NCBI GenBank assembly: GCA_002350845.1
Contig: DEFL01000005.1
Location: 101,266-165,265, forward strand
Direction: 5' to 3'
Origin: Christensenella sp. UBA2853
GTDB lineage: Bacteria > Bacillota > Clostridia > Christensenellales > Aristaeellaceae
Length of the DNA: 64,000 bases
The notes below the pieces were generated by a model, which saw only the letters and a list, made by a program, of their open reading frames with translations, was not told the DNA's origin and made no database searches. The translations under genes were made by a program, and so were the position numbers. Below, one piece after another: positions 8,110 through 16,393 of the stretch (its first letter is position 1; the number at the start of each line of letters is the position of its first letter).

Positions 8110-8196
8110 CGCAGAGTCAGGGATTCGAACCCTGGGAGAGTTTCAGCCCTCACACGATTTCCAGTCGTGCGCCTTCGACCACTCAGCCAACTCTGC
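8110..8196 (-). tRNA. tRNA-Ser (GGA anticodon)
   Basis: The minus strand folds into a class II tRNA of about 87 bases. The acceptor stem is GCAGAGT/ACTCTGC with discriminator G. The anticodon stem is CACGA/TCGTG with loop CTGGAAA, giving anticodon GGA, which reads UCC and UCU. A long variable arm precedes the T arm (CAGGGTTCGAATCCCTG). The terminal CCA is not encoded. A strong promoter lies directly upstream. Confidence 0.96.
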
Positions 8197-8230
8197 ATGC
8201 TGATCACGTTGGGTCAAACGCAACGATGGT

Positions 8231-8259
8231 AGTATATGTAATTTCCCCATTTTTGTCAA
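8231..8259 (-). promoter_or_regulatory. near-consensus sigma-70/A promoter of tRNA-Ser
   Basis: The minus strand carries a perfect TTGACA (8259 to 8254), a 17-base spacer and TATACT (8236 to 8231). Transcription would start near 8224, about 28 bases before the tRNA. Confidence 0.9.
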
Positions 8260-8264
8260 TAGAT

Positions 8265-8328
8265 TTTTTTCCTTGAAATTTCAGGGTTTTTGCTGTTTTT
8301 TTCCTTGAAATTTCAGGGTTTTTGCTGT
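8265..8328. repeat. two tandem copies of a 32-bp unit
   Basis: Two nearly perfect 32-base copies lie head to tail at about 8265-8296 and 8297-8328. Each contains the palindrome TGAAATTTCA flanked by CC and GG and a T-rich linker. The block lies immediately upstream of the tRNA-Ser promoter and downstream of the anSME gene. Confidence 0.85.
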
Positions 8329-8365
8329 TTGCACCCACAATCATCGATTTTTTTCCTGCGTCCAT

Positions 8366-9502
8366 TCATCTCCCCAGACGAGTGCGCGCCTGGATTTCTG
8401 CTTCCGCAATCTCGGACACCCGATCATATGCATAGGCGAAAAAAGTCCGGAGTTCCCCGCAACGTGAATGCACTGCTCGGCCTTCCCGTACAACCCACTC
8501 CCGCCTGCATCCGCCCCTGCACAGATCATAGAATCTGCATTCGGCGCATGCCTCATCCATCTGCAGGCCGTCTTTCATCTGAAAGGCGCGCATCCGGTCG
8601 GAATGAAAGAGTGCCTGCATGCTCATATCCTGAATCCTGCCCAGGCAGAAGTCATCGAGGCAATAGAAGTCGCAGGGATAAACACTCCCGTCTGCTTCGA
8701 CCACCAGATAGCTCCCGCATGCTCCACAGGCTGCACATGCGCTGGGAAGCAGTCCCATCTTCATCTGCACAAGGTCTTCAAACATGCGGACCGAGGTGTA
8801 CTGTCCCTTTTTCCAGTCTTCATACCAGAGATCAAAAAGCTCCATCAGAAACCTGGCGTACGATGTGCTGTCCAGTGACCATGGTGCGCTTCCCTGCGCA
8901 TCGAGCGGGTCGAGACACGGAATCATCTGCAGGTATGGGACTCCCAGCAGTTTCAGACCCGTATAAATCGGTTTGGCCATGGCGGCTGCCTGACGGGTAA
9001 TCACACACAGAAGATTGCATTCAACACCGGACTCACTGAGCAGATAGACTTTTCTCCGGATCTTCCGAAAGGTTCCTTCATTCTGCGGCCCCAGCCGGTA
9101 AAGATCATGCAGCGATTCGCATCCGTCAATGGAAATCCCGGTCAGAAACCGGTGTTCCCGGAGGAAGGACACCCATTTTGCATTGATAAGAAAGCCGTTC
9201 GTCTGGAGCGCGTAATAGATCTCGTGCTTTCCCTGATCCATCCTGCCGACCGTATCCACAAAGTCCTGAAAGAATTCCAGGCCTGCAACCGTCGGTTCCC
9301 CGCCCTGAAAGGAAAACTGAATCGTCCCCTTCTCTTCCACTGCCTCAATCGCTCTCGCAATGAGGCAGTCACGCGTTTCCTTCGTCATGATGCCCCGGTT
9401 CCCTGTTTCACGGTGTCTGGCCTCATCCACATAAAAGCAGTAACGGCACCGCATATTGCATGCCGAAGAAGCGGGTTTGATCAGCAGAGTCAGCTGCTTC
9501 AT
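8366..9502 (-). CDS. anaerobic sulfatase-maturating radical SAM enzyme (anSME)
   Basis: This enzyme converts the active-site Cys (or Ser) of a sulfatase to C-alpha-formylglycine under anoxic conditions. The N-terminus has the radical SAM cluster motif CNMRCRYC (Cys 15, 19 and 22). FSFQGGEPT near residue 65 is the SAM-binding GGE motif. The C-terminal SPASM domain carries further cluster cysteines (CAACGAC near 255, CDFYC, CAECRFYDLCRGGC). Length (378) is typical. AGGAGG precedes the ATG. A Cys-type sulfatase gene lies two genes upstream in the same direction and is its likely client. Confidence 0.93.
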   Translation of the reverse strand: MKQLTLLIKPASSACNMRCRYCFYVDEARHRETGNRGIMTKETRDCLIARAIEAVEEKGTIQFSFQGGEPTVAGLEFFQDFVDTVGRMDQGKHEIYYALQTNGFLINAKWVSFLREHRFLTGISIDGCESLHDLYRLGPQNEGTFRKIRRKVYLLSESGVECNLLCVITRQAAAMAKPIYTGLKLLGVPYLQMIPCLDPLDAQGSAPWSLDSTSYARFLMELFDLWYEDWKKGQYTSVRMFEDLVQMKMGLLPSACAACGACGSYLVVEADGSVYPCDFYCLDDFCLGRIQDMSMQALFHSDRMRAFQMKDGLQMDEACAECRFYDLCRGGCRREWVVREGRAVHSRCGELRTFFAYAYDRVSEIAEAEIQARTRLGR

Positions 9503-9554
9503 TCAAGCCTCCTGCACCGTCCGCGGTAAAAATGAAGACCGGCGGACATTCCTC

Positions 9555-11792
9555 TCAATCACGGTTCAGACGGTATGCACGCACCTCATATGGACGAATC
9601 ACCGGATCCTGCAGCACTGTCCGTCCCATGAGATCCGTCTGCGTCATGGCGGGCGGCGCATCAAACGAAATGCACCTGGATGTCATGTTCCGGACATGCA
9701 CAAGGAATGATTTTTCCTCTGCCTGAACGCCTGCGATCCTCAAACCTTCCGGGAGCGCAAGACCGTGTGTCTGTACGCCTTCTGTACACTCCTGCGCAGT
9801 CCGGTAAACCGCATCTGCGTCCTGCCCTGAGATCAGTTCAAACTCAAAGGTGAAGTCTCCTTCAATCCACTGCGGGAAATTGGTTCCCCACATGGTGTTC
9901 AAAAGATTGAACCGCAGCTCCGGCTGATGCGCCTCATACGTTCTTCGGAAGGCATAGACACCGTTTTCACCAATCGAAACCAGCGGCGCATCCTGCGACA
10001 CCACGGCATAGATTTCTTTCCCGTCTTCCACGCCCGCGAAAGACTCCAGCGCATAGAAGGCATGATTGGCACTGCCCGCAATGTCTGTCTCCGGCCGCAG
10101 AACGGAGCCCGGTTTATTGATATAAAATCCCGGAGCATGTGCTGCAAAATCGAAGCAGAGGGCTCCGCTCTCCACATAAGCCGTCGCTTTCTTTCCCTGA
10201 ATGTCCAGACATATCCTTAAACGTTCCCCGCTCAGGTCCAGCGTGAGCACGATCTGCTGTGCATCTCCGTCCTCCGGATGTCCTTCAAAGGTAAAGCGGA
10301 TCTTTTCCCCGCACTGTTCACAGGCCTTCAGTGTAGGATTGTTCTCCTGATGTGTGCAGAAAGCCGGGTAAGCAATCCTGCTGTTGTCATCAATTCCCCA
10401 ATTATAATATCGAAACGCATAGTTCCGGAGGTAATCCGTCATCTCTTCCGCCCCATAGACATCATGGCGGTAGGAAATGGCGCTGTGTCCGTCCGTTTCT
10501 TGAAGGATGATCCTGCCGTTCCTGAGGTCTGTTACACTGTGGACCCGTCCTGTGTCAGCGCTGAACAGGATACGCCACCGGGCGTTTTCAGCGGCCTTTT
10601 CTCCCTCAAGAGGGATCCATTTTTCCGGCGTGCATTCCTGTTTTCCGAACGAAATACCCAGTGTTTCTTCTGCAAGCGCACAGTACCTCTCAGCTTCATG
10701 TGCTCTTGCCCGCTGTTCCTCCCAGGACTTCTCCATCAGAGCGCATGCATCGGAAGAGGCCCTGTATGCATCGAATGCATCATAATCCGGGATCCTTCCA
10801 AGCCAGGTCTTGACATCCAGTCCCCAGGTATGTTCAGTATACAGATTGACCGCAGCATAAGCATTGCGGATGGCCTGATCTGCACGCTGTACCGCATCCT
10901 CCGGGGCATTGAGAAGCGCATTCTCTGCCCGGTTCAGCCTTCCTCTCAGTCTGCGGACCAGGGCAGTCTCTTTGGGATACGAGGCGATCCCGTGAATCCA
11001 GGTATCCGCGAGGTCTTCTGTGACCAGCGGCAGTCCGGACAGGTCTTCCTCACGCAGCGCCTGCCATGCTGTTTCAAGGGAGGCACAGCAGATTTCAGCC
11101 TTCGGATAGCGCTTCCGGATCTTTCCGACCATTTCATCCACGATCTCAGCTGTCTGCGGACCCGAGTTATCCACTGTGCTCAGGATCGCAATCCAGGTGG
11201 AGTACGGCCAGTCCTCCGGCGGCATCAGATCCGTCCCATACCCACTGTTGAGCATCGTCACGATGCTTCTGCCTGACGGTGCCTGCCAGCGAAAAATCCG
11301 CGGCACCTCCGGCGGCATGGCGAAATCGTTCACACCGATATGCAGAAATTCAATCCCGGCACCGGAGAGGATTTCCGGAAGCAGTCTTCCCTGTCCCGGT
11401 ACATCCGTCAGCTTTCCGGCCGTATGCAGCGGTACACCGAATTCTTCTGAAAGCTGCCTGGAAAACTCTAGCCCCCGGATCGCATCCTCAACACCGCACG
11501 CGTCATAATGCGAGGTATACGGAAGAGCATGCCAGGAAATCTGCCCGGACCGGATCATGGCATCCAGCTTTTCCTTTCTCTCGCCCGTGACCATCTGCCG
11601 GATTTTCTGAAGCGGCCATGCCGGCATCGTCCATACATAGCGAAGGTTTCCCATATTCTTCGTTGCATCGCAGGTTGCAAACACCCGGTCCAGCATATCC
11701 CCTGCGTAATATCGAACAATATCTTCTGCCAGCATGGTAAATCCGATGTCAAAATGTGATTTGAACATCAGATAGATGCGCTTGATTTCCAT
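9555..11792 (-). CDS. GH38-like glycoside hydrolase (DUF5054 type)
   Basis: A 745-residue protein has an N-terminal domain related to GH38 alpha-mannosidases. The opening strand ends in SHFDIGF, whose His13 and Asp15 correspond to the metal-binding H-x-D of that family. Further acidic and histidine motifs follow, and a large beta-rich C-terminal half resembles the mannosidase sandwich domains. There is no signal peptide, so it acts in the cytoplasm. The ATG at 11792 is chosen over the one at 11816 because GGAGAGG, the likely ribosome site, lies between them. It stands between the sulfatase and anSME genes, suggesting joint action on a sulfated glycan. Activity and linkage are not established by sequence. 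Confidence 0.75.
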   Translation of the reverse strand: MEIKRIYLMFKSHFDIGFTMLAEDIVRYYAGDMLDRVFATCDATKNMGNLRYVWTMPAWPLQKIRQMVTGERKEKLDAMIRSGQISWHALPYTSHYDACGVEDAIRGLEFSRQLSEEFGVPLHTAGKLTDVPGQGRLLPEILSGAGIEFLHIGVNDFAMPPEVPRIFRWQAPSGRSIVTMLNSGYGTDLMPPEDWPYSTWIAILSTVDNSGPQTAEIVDEMVGKIRKRYPKAEICCASLETAWQALREEDLSGLPLVTEDLADTWIHGIASYPKETALVRRLRGRLNRAENALLNAPEDAVQRADQAIRNAYAAVNLYTEHTWGLDVKTWLGRIPDYDAFDAYRASSDACALMEKSWEEQRARAHEAERYCALAEETLGISFGKQECTPEKWIPLEGEKAAENARWRILFSADTGRVHSVTDLRNGRIILQETDGHSAISYRHDVYGAEEMTDYLRNYAFRYYNWGIDDNSRIAYPAFCTHQENNPTLKACEQCGEKIRFTFEGHPEDGDAQQIVLTLDLSGERLRICLDIQGKKATAYVESGALCFDFAAHAPGFYINKPGSVLRPETDIAGSANHAFYALESFAGVEDGKEIYAVVSQDAPLVSIGENGVYAFRRTYEAHQPELRFNLLNTMWGTNFPQWIEGDFTFEFELISGQDADAVYRTAQECTEGVQTHGLALPEGLRIAGVQAEEKSFLVHVRNMTSRCISFDAPPAMTQTDLMGRTVLQDPVIRPYEVRAYRLNRD

Positions 11793-11918
11793 AACCGAGG
11801 CCCTCTCCTGTATCATTTTGTTTCGGCAAATCCCGGATGCTCACACCGTCAGTCCACTTTCCGATGCGCATCCGATTGTGCTGTGCATGTGCAGTGTTCA
11901 CTTCCGTCGCAGGGCCTG

Positions 11919-13343
11919 TCATCCCCACGTACGGTATCTCCGCCAGTAATCCTTTCCGAAAGGATGCTGTTCCTCTTCCCATGCATCCCGGTATGCAAAC
12001 ATTCTTTCCCGCATGCTCTGAAGCGTTTCCCTGTATTCCGGTTTTTCCGCAAGATTGTTGATTTCCCACGGATCCTCTCTGAGATCATACAGGAATGTGA
12101 AATGCTGTCCGGGACCGTCATCATTCACATATTCGATGAGCTTGTAACGCTGATTCTTGACGCCGCGGATCCAGATTTCGAAGGCCAGGTAGAGGTCCGT
12201 CCGGTGCTGGTCCTCCTTCTGCTGACCCGTGAGCAGGCGTGCAAAGCTCTTCCCGTCCACACTGCCGGGCACCGGCACCCCGAGGAGCTCACAGAGTGTA
12301 GGATAGATATCCAGAAGATACACATAGGCATCCAGTTTCCGGTTTTTCGGAATGCCAGGGCCTGCAAATATCAGCGGAACCCGGATGGAATGCTCATAGC
12401 AGTCTTCCTTTCCCATCCATCCGTGCTGCCCCAGTGCGAGCCCGTTGTCCCCGGTGAACACAATGATTGTGTTGTCTTCCTCTCCGCTTTCATGCAAAGC
12501 ATCCAGAAGCCTTCCGATCTCATGGTCCAGGTGCGAAATCATGCCGTAATACTCCGCAATGTTCCTGCGGATTTCATCCGGATCCCGCGGGTATGCCGCA
12601 AGCTGTTCGTCCCGGTGACGCATGAGCGGATAATTCGTCTCAATGGTTTCCCTGAAGTTCGGCGGAAGCGGGATATCCTCGGGCCGATACATGGTTCTGA
12701 ATTTTTCCGGCATTGTTCTCGGGTCATGCGGTGCAAGATAGGCCACATATTCAAAGAATGGCCGCTGTCCTCCCGCGTTCTTTCTGAGCATCTCAATCGC
12801 CGCGTCGGTGAGCATCTCACTGGAATGCTTTCCCGGATTGAATTCATCGCAGTGCTGCTGAATCGTATGATTGCTGTGAAAGAAATCAACGACAAAGTTG
12901 ACCACGTTATCATAAGCACCGGAGGGATCATAACGGCAGGTCGGAACATTCCAGTGATCCCACATTCCCCCGAAAAAGACCTTGGCCCCCTGGGTAAAAC
13001 TGCGCGCATAGCCCGGACAGCCGTTATGCCACTTGCCAAGTCCAATCGTCTCGTATCCCGCGTTTTTCAGCGTTTCACCCAGCGTGATCTGCTCCGGCGG
13101 GATATTCCCTCCCTGTCCCTCAAGATGGAACGGCGTGCGTCCCGTGTGCATCATGGCCCGGGAGGGCATGCAGACCGCTCCGCAGATGCCGCTGGGAATA
13201 TGTGCCTGTGTAAAAGCGGTTCCTCGAGCCACCAGCCGGTCTAGATTGGGTGTCGAGATTTGTTCGTTTCCCAGAGCATGAATAGTATCAAAGCGTTGAT
13301 CATCTGTTACGATAAACAGAATGTTCTTCTGGTCTGCCATCAT
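11919..13343 (-). CDS. type I sulfatase (formylglycine-dependent)
   Basis: This is a member of the alkaline-phosphatase/sulfatase superfamily that removes sulfate esters. Metal-binding aspartates appear in FIVTDDQRFDT near residue 14. The modification motif CMPSR follows at about residue 58, and GLGKWHNG near 108 is the second conserved motif. The cysteine form requires anSME, encoded downstream at 8366-9502. FTGDNGLALGQHGWMGKED near 295 supplies further active-site residues. No signal peptide is present, so the protein appears cytoplasmic. The start is placed at 13343, six bases after AGGAAGG, and 13340 is equally possible. The preferred glycan is unknown. Confidence 0.92.
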   Translation of the reverse strand: MMADQKNILFIVTDDQRFDTIHALGNEQISTPNLDRLVARGTAFTQAHIPSGICGAVCMPSRAMMHTGRTPFHLEGQGGNIPPEQITLGETLKNAGYETIGLGKWHNGCPGYARSFTQGAKVFFGGMWDHWNVPTCRYDPSGAYDNVVNFVVDFFHSNHTIQQHCDEFNPGKHSSEMLTDAAIEMLRKNAGGQRPFFEYVAYLAPHDPRTMPEKFRTMYRPEDIPLPPNFRETIETNYPLMRHRDEQLAAYPRDPDEIRRNIAEYYGMISHLDHEIGRLLDALHESGEEDNTIIVFTGDNGLALGQHGWMGKEDCYEHSIRVPLIFAGPGIPKNRKLDAYVYLLDIYPTLCELLGVPVPGSVDGKSFARLLTGQQKEDQHRTDLYLAFEIWIRGVKNQRYKLIEYVNDDGPGQHFTFLYDLREDPWEINNLAEKPEYRETLQSMRERMFAYRDAWEEEQHPFGKDYWRRYRTWG

Positions 13344-13632
13344 CCAATTCCTTCCTGTCCAATCCTGATTCACAGCGCCTGCGAAAGAGCGGCTGTGCCG
13401 AAACTTGCATGGAAAAGCCCGCTCATCCCGGAATCTGCCCGGGACGGGCGGGCTCCTGGATCAGCTGCGATTGCCTGGTCCTGTCCTATGCCCCTGCAGG
13501 AGTTCCACGGAACCGGGGGCCGATTGTTTCTGCCCGAACGCGCCGAAGCGTATGCTAAAGCAGAGCTGCCGCTGAACACATTTGAACATCAGGCTGTACG
13601 TAAGCCCTCTGGATTATGCCCGAGGCGAACGC
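13344..13632. other. intergenic stretch without recognised gene
   Basis: About 290 bases separate the esterase stop from the sulfatase start. Open frames here on both strands have no ribosome site and no recognisable protein motif. I see no clear promoter or terminator. Confidence 0.5.
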
Positions 13633-14394
13633 TCAATGAAAAACACCCGGAAGTACATTGTACAGGTATCTGAAAATGGTTTCATAATCATGCACACCGT
13701 TTTCCAGCACATCGTAGCGCAGCTTTCCGTCAAACACGCCCGGATACTGTTTGAGTGCCTGCATCTGGGGATCAAGATTGGGGTATGCAATATCCTTTGA
13801 CCCTGTAACGGCATGCAGCCGGAAATCAGGGCTTCCCTGGCGGCGCACTGCATCGATAATGGCTTTCGCTGTCTCTTCCGGCTTTTCTCCTCCGCCTTTT
13901 TCTCCCAAAGCCCAGCAGTCCCCGCTCATCGGAAGGAACCAGTAAAACAGATCCAGTGCACCCATGAAGGCATACCAGGTCGTCACGCCGCCCATGGAAA
14001 AGCCGCTGATCGCACGATGCTCGCGGTCAAAGGTCTGACCAATCTCTTTCTCTGCAAGCGGAATCACCTGCTCGCGCAGTTCTTTCTGGAATTTCAGCAC
14101 GGCTTTCCCTGAACTGCCAGGCGTCTTGTCCGTCTGTTCGGCATCATAGAAATTGGGCGTCACAATATACAGCGGCTCCAGGTCTCCCCGGTCGATCATA
14201 TGATCAATCAGATTTACAAAGGCCGGCCTGAAAAAGGTGCGTTCATCCCCGCCGCCTCCGTGAATCAGGTAAAGAATATGGCTGCTTGGGCGAATCGGTG
14301 TATAGAGAAGAAAGGCTTTCTTCCCATAGGTCACAGTGGTGATCTTTCCCGGATGTTCACAGGGCACGGCGTATTCCGAAGGGATTTTCAGCAT
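13633..14394 (-). CDS. esterase D-like / feruloyl-esterase-like alpha/beta hydrolase
   Basis: A 253-residue alpha/beta hydrolase of the enterochelin esterase/Fes and xylan esterase group. The oxyanion region is YLIHGGGGDE near residue 45. The nucleophile elbow is GFSMGG with Ser at about 133, and a GVHDYET near 240 supplies the catalytic histidine. Relatives act on acetyl or feruloyl groups of polysaccharides. No signal peptide is visible from the chosen start (14394), which has GGAG eight bases upstream. The upstream frame to 14445 lacks a ribosome site. A 16-base palindrome overlaps its likely promoter. The sulfatase gene starts 289 bases downstream. Confidence 0.85.
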   Translation of the reverse strand: MLKIPSEYAVPCEHPGKITTVTYGKKAFLLYTPIRPSSHILYLIHGGGGDERTFFRPAFVNLIDHMIDRGDLEPLYIVTPNFYDAEQTDKTPGSSGKAVLKFQKELREQVIPLAEKEIGQTFDREHRAISGFSMGGVTTWYAFMGALDLFYWFLPMSGDCWALGEKGGGEKPEETAKAIIDAVRRQGSPDFRLHAVTGSKDIAYPNLDPQMQALKQYPGVFDGKLRYDVLENGVHDYETIFRYLYNVLPGVFH

Positions 14395-14433
14395 AGGGCA
14401 GGCTCCTTTTCTGATTTTTATGAACGACAGCAC

Positions 14434-14449
14434 TGGTATGATCATACCA
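14434..14449. promoter_or_regulatory. 16-bp perfect palindrome over the esterase promoter
   Basis: TGGTATGATCATACCA is perfectly symmetric. Each strand reads TGGTATGAT, an extended -10 element. On the minus strand a weak TGGATT lies 17 bases upstream, about 40-55 bases before the esterase start. The TGGT...ACCA ends resemble GntR-family operators. A regulator cannot be assigned. Confidence 0.45.
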
Positions 14450-14510
14450 CTTCATTTTCTCAAAATCCACCCCTGAATCCATCGATCAGGGCACCACCTG
14501 AACAGCAAAA

Positions 14511-14550
14511 CAGCAGGGTCCGGGATGACATACATTCCCGGACCCTGCTG
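14511..14550 (-). terminator. strong terminator hairpin
   Basis: CAGCAGGGTCCGGG and CCCGGACCCTGCTG form a 14-base perfect stem with a 12-base loop. On the minus strand TTTTG follows. No gene on the minus strand ends here, and the preceding kinase gene has its own terminator at 14717-14751. It may therefore end a separate small transcript from 14552-14716. Confidence 0.7.
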
Positions 14551-14551
14551 C

Positions 14552-14716
14552 ATTTCATCTGACGTCAGCTGACTCCCGGTTGTAAGCTTTTCCCGCATGC
14601 GCTTCCTTCAGTCGCATCCTCTCAGATGTTCCCTTGCGCTCTGCTACGCTTGGCAACGAATACCTGCGACCGGTCTTTCACCGGCGAGAATTACGGCATG
14701 CCCGGCACACTGAAAA
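14552..14716 (-). ncRNA. possible structured RNA or group II intron fragment
   Basis: The stretch between two minus-strand terminators has no protein-coding frame but shows local pairing. CCGGTGAAAGACCGG is a hairpin with a GAAA-type loop. GTCGCA and TGCGAC pair across about 50 bases, CATC/GATG forms a small hairpin and GTCAGCTGAC is palindromic. The string of short hairpins with GGTGAAAG and GAAGGAAGC elements is reminiscent of domain I of bacterial group II introns. I cannot confirm a family, and no reverse transcriptase is nearby. The rest of the 14395-14852 gap holds only the two terminators and the esterase promoter. Confidence 0.3.
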
Positions 14717-14751
14717 ACGCCGGAAAGCGGCTTGAAAGCGCTTTCCGGCGT
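14717..14751 (-). terminator. terminator of the BadF-type kinase gene
   Basis: ACGCCGGAAAGCG and CGCTTTCCGGCGT form a 13-base stem, and the minus strand continues with TTTTTCA. It lies about 100 bases after the kinase stop codon. Confidence 0.88.
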
Positions 14752-14852
14752 CATCCTGTTTAACCGCATGGACTGATCATCAGGCACACACTTCCCTTTT
14801 TATGGGATTTCCTGATATCAGTCCCTGGGCCTCGGAGCGAAGGGACTATGTC

Positions 14853-15806
14853 TCAGTACAGTTTCGGCGTGGGATAACGGAAATACGTGCGATTGAAGTT
14901 CGGTTTGAACTGTTCATCCACATTTCCGCCTGTCAGCCACACGGCCTCCAGCGCACTTCCGTATACAGCCGGCATATCCAGCTTAATCATGGTGCAGCCC
15001 TCCGGCGCGCGCTGGGCAACAGCCGTCGCATATTCGCTGAAGTGCAGGAACACACCGCCGCCTGTTGCAATCTTAAACGGATGCTGAAGAATCCTGTATG
15101 CCGTTTCCAGTGATTCGACATAGGCATTGACACCCTGTTCAAAAATGCATTTTGCCACTTTGTCGCCCTGGGCATACGCATTCATGACGGTCTGTGCAAA
15201 GGACGCAATATAGGGGCGCCCGCCTGCATAAATCACGGGGAGATGCTCCAGTACGTTTTCTCCGACTTCCTGCTGAATCAGTTCTGTAATGATCGTTTTT
15301 TCCCCGCGTCCATCCAGTTCCCGCTGTGAAGCAATCAGCGCCTGCTGGCCCAGATAATAGCCGCTTCCGGTGGTATCCAGGAGATAGCCGCTGCTGCCGA
15401 TATACTGAAGCGGCTTGCCCGCTTCGCGGATACAGCAGTAAGAGCCCGTACCTGAAATCAGACAGACACCGTCTTCCTTCCCCAATGTAGCTGCCAGAAC
15501 ACTGGTCACAATGCTGTCGAGCTTGCATGGGGTCCCAGACAGATGCTTTTTGACTTTATCTTCCACTTCCGGATAGAAAGAAATAACAGAAACGCTGCCA
15601 AACAGGCCCGCGAGCTTTTCCCCTTTGGGCAGAGACGTCAGGAGCTGATCGACTGTATCACAGATTCTCTTGGCCGTCTCTGTCGGCCCGATATCAAATG
15701 CATTCGCACCCCGTGTGTATTCACGGGCAACCACGCATCCGTCCTGACTGAATAGAATCGCATCTGTTTTGCTGCCGCTGGCATCAATTCCGATAAAGTA
15801 CTTCAT
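14853..15806 (-). CDS. BadF/BadG-family ATPase, probable N-acetylglucosamine-type sugar kinase
   Basis: A 317-residue member of the ASKHA fold. The N-terminal phosphate-1 loop is GIDASGSKTDA (residues 5-15). The phosphate-2 region LISGTGSY lies near 117, and GYLLDTTGSGYYLGQQAL near 140 is the conserved segment of BadF/BadG and GlcNAc kinases. There DTTGSGY replaces the more common DEGSGY. Bacterial neighbours of this type usually phosphorylate N-acetylglucosamine or muramyl sugars, which is inference here. GGAGG lies 11 bases before the ATG. The gene is monocistronic with its own terminator and is divergent from the AraC-type regulator gene. Confidence 0.8.
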   Translation of the reverse strand: MKYFIGIDASGSKTDAILFSQDGCVVAREYTRGANAFDIGPTETAKRICDTVDQLLTSLPKGEKLAGLFGSVSVISFYPEVEDKVKKHLSGTPCKLDSIVTSVLAATLGKEDGVCLISGTGSYCCIREAGKPLQYIGSSGYLLDTTGSGYYLGQQALIASQRELDGRGEKTIITELIQQEVGENVLEHLPVIYAGGRPYIASFAQTVMNAYAQGDKVAKCIFEQGVNAYVESLETAYRILQHPFKIATGGGVFLHFSEYATAVAQRAPEGCTMIKLDMPAVYGSALEAVWLTGGNVDEQFKPNFNRTYFRYPTPKLY

Positions 15807-16343
15807 GAAACAGTCTACCTCCTTTTTCCATCTCAGTGCTTTGAGAAGAAGTGTATCATCTGCAGATGCTTTCGGTAGTACAGATCCATTTTTTTCAAAG
15901 GTTCCCAGGAGTTTCCGGACAGCATCCGGCTTTTCCCTTCCCTATACGTTCCTTGAAAACTTATGTAACGCTTCTGTTTCTTCCGATATGTGAAGTTGTA
16001 TCTGCAGACTCGATCACCGCTGACTTCATTGTAAACCATGCCCTTTTCAAATTCAAGAGATAAGAATTAACAAATCTTAATTTTCGTAATCTTTTTTGCC
16101 TGATACTCTGCTTCTTTCCCTGTTTTTTGCGGACCGAAGGCCGCCTTCTGCAAACCTCCGGCTGTTTTGATCGGGTACAGCCCTGGTTCATTTCGAAACG
16201 TTCATGGTTTGCCTTTTCTCCCCCACAGAAAATGTGTGTTGAAAAAACATCAAAAGAAGATATAATTAGTATATATTTCATGAATCTCACCATTGTAGGG
16301 AGCATTCCCCGCGCCAAAGGCTAAACATATTTTTACGTATTAT
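15807..16343. other. long intergenic region, AT-richer, no gene seen
   Basis: About 540 bases upstream of the AraC-type gene contain no frame with both a ribosome site and a recognisable protein. The base composition is more AT-rich than the flanking genes. A partial copy of the LacI-type operator core (GAAACGTTCA) lies at 16195-16204, upstream of the full palindrome. Confidence 0.5.
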
Positions 16344-16365
16344 AAATACGAAACGTTTCGTATTT
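16344..16365. promoter_or_regulatory. 22-bp perfect palindrome, LacI-type operator (site 1)
   Basis: AAATACGAAACGTTTCGTATTT is a perfect palindrome with the core GAAACGTTTC. It overlaps the -10-like TATAAA at 16341-16346 and stands 30 bases before the AraC-type gene. The same core recurs before four other transcription units in this window. Confidence 0.75.
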
Positions 16366-16393
16366 TATCTTTCTGACGGAAAGGATTCTCCAC

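Noticed and set aside
8049..8207. N-terminal extension of sdaAB
   Set aside because: The frame runs through the tRNA-Ser gene and its terminator. The ATG at 8048 has a strong ribosome site and gives the normal family length.
8265..8328. CRISPR-like repeat
   Set aside because: Only two direct copies with no spacer between them and no cas genes anywhere in the window.
13260..13673. 137-codon plus-strand frame across the sulfatase start
   Set aside because: It overlaps the sulfatase N-terminus on the other strand, has no ribosome site and no recognisable motif.
14731..14744. Sequence close to a CcpA cre site (TGAAAGCGCTTTCC)
   Set aside because: It is the loop and arm of the kinase terminator and lies after a gene rather than at a promoter.
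15833..16039. 68-codon minus-strand frame in the gap before the AraC-type gene
   Set aside because: AAGGG lies only one base from the ATG, no homologue is recognised, and the composition is that of non-coding DNA. A decayed gene cannot be excluded.
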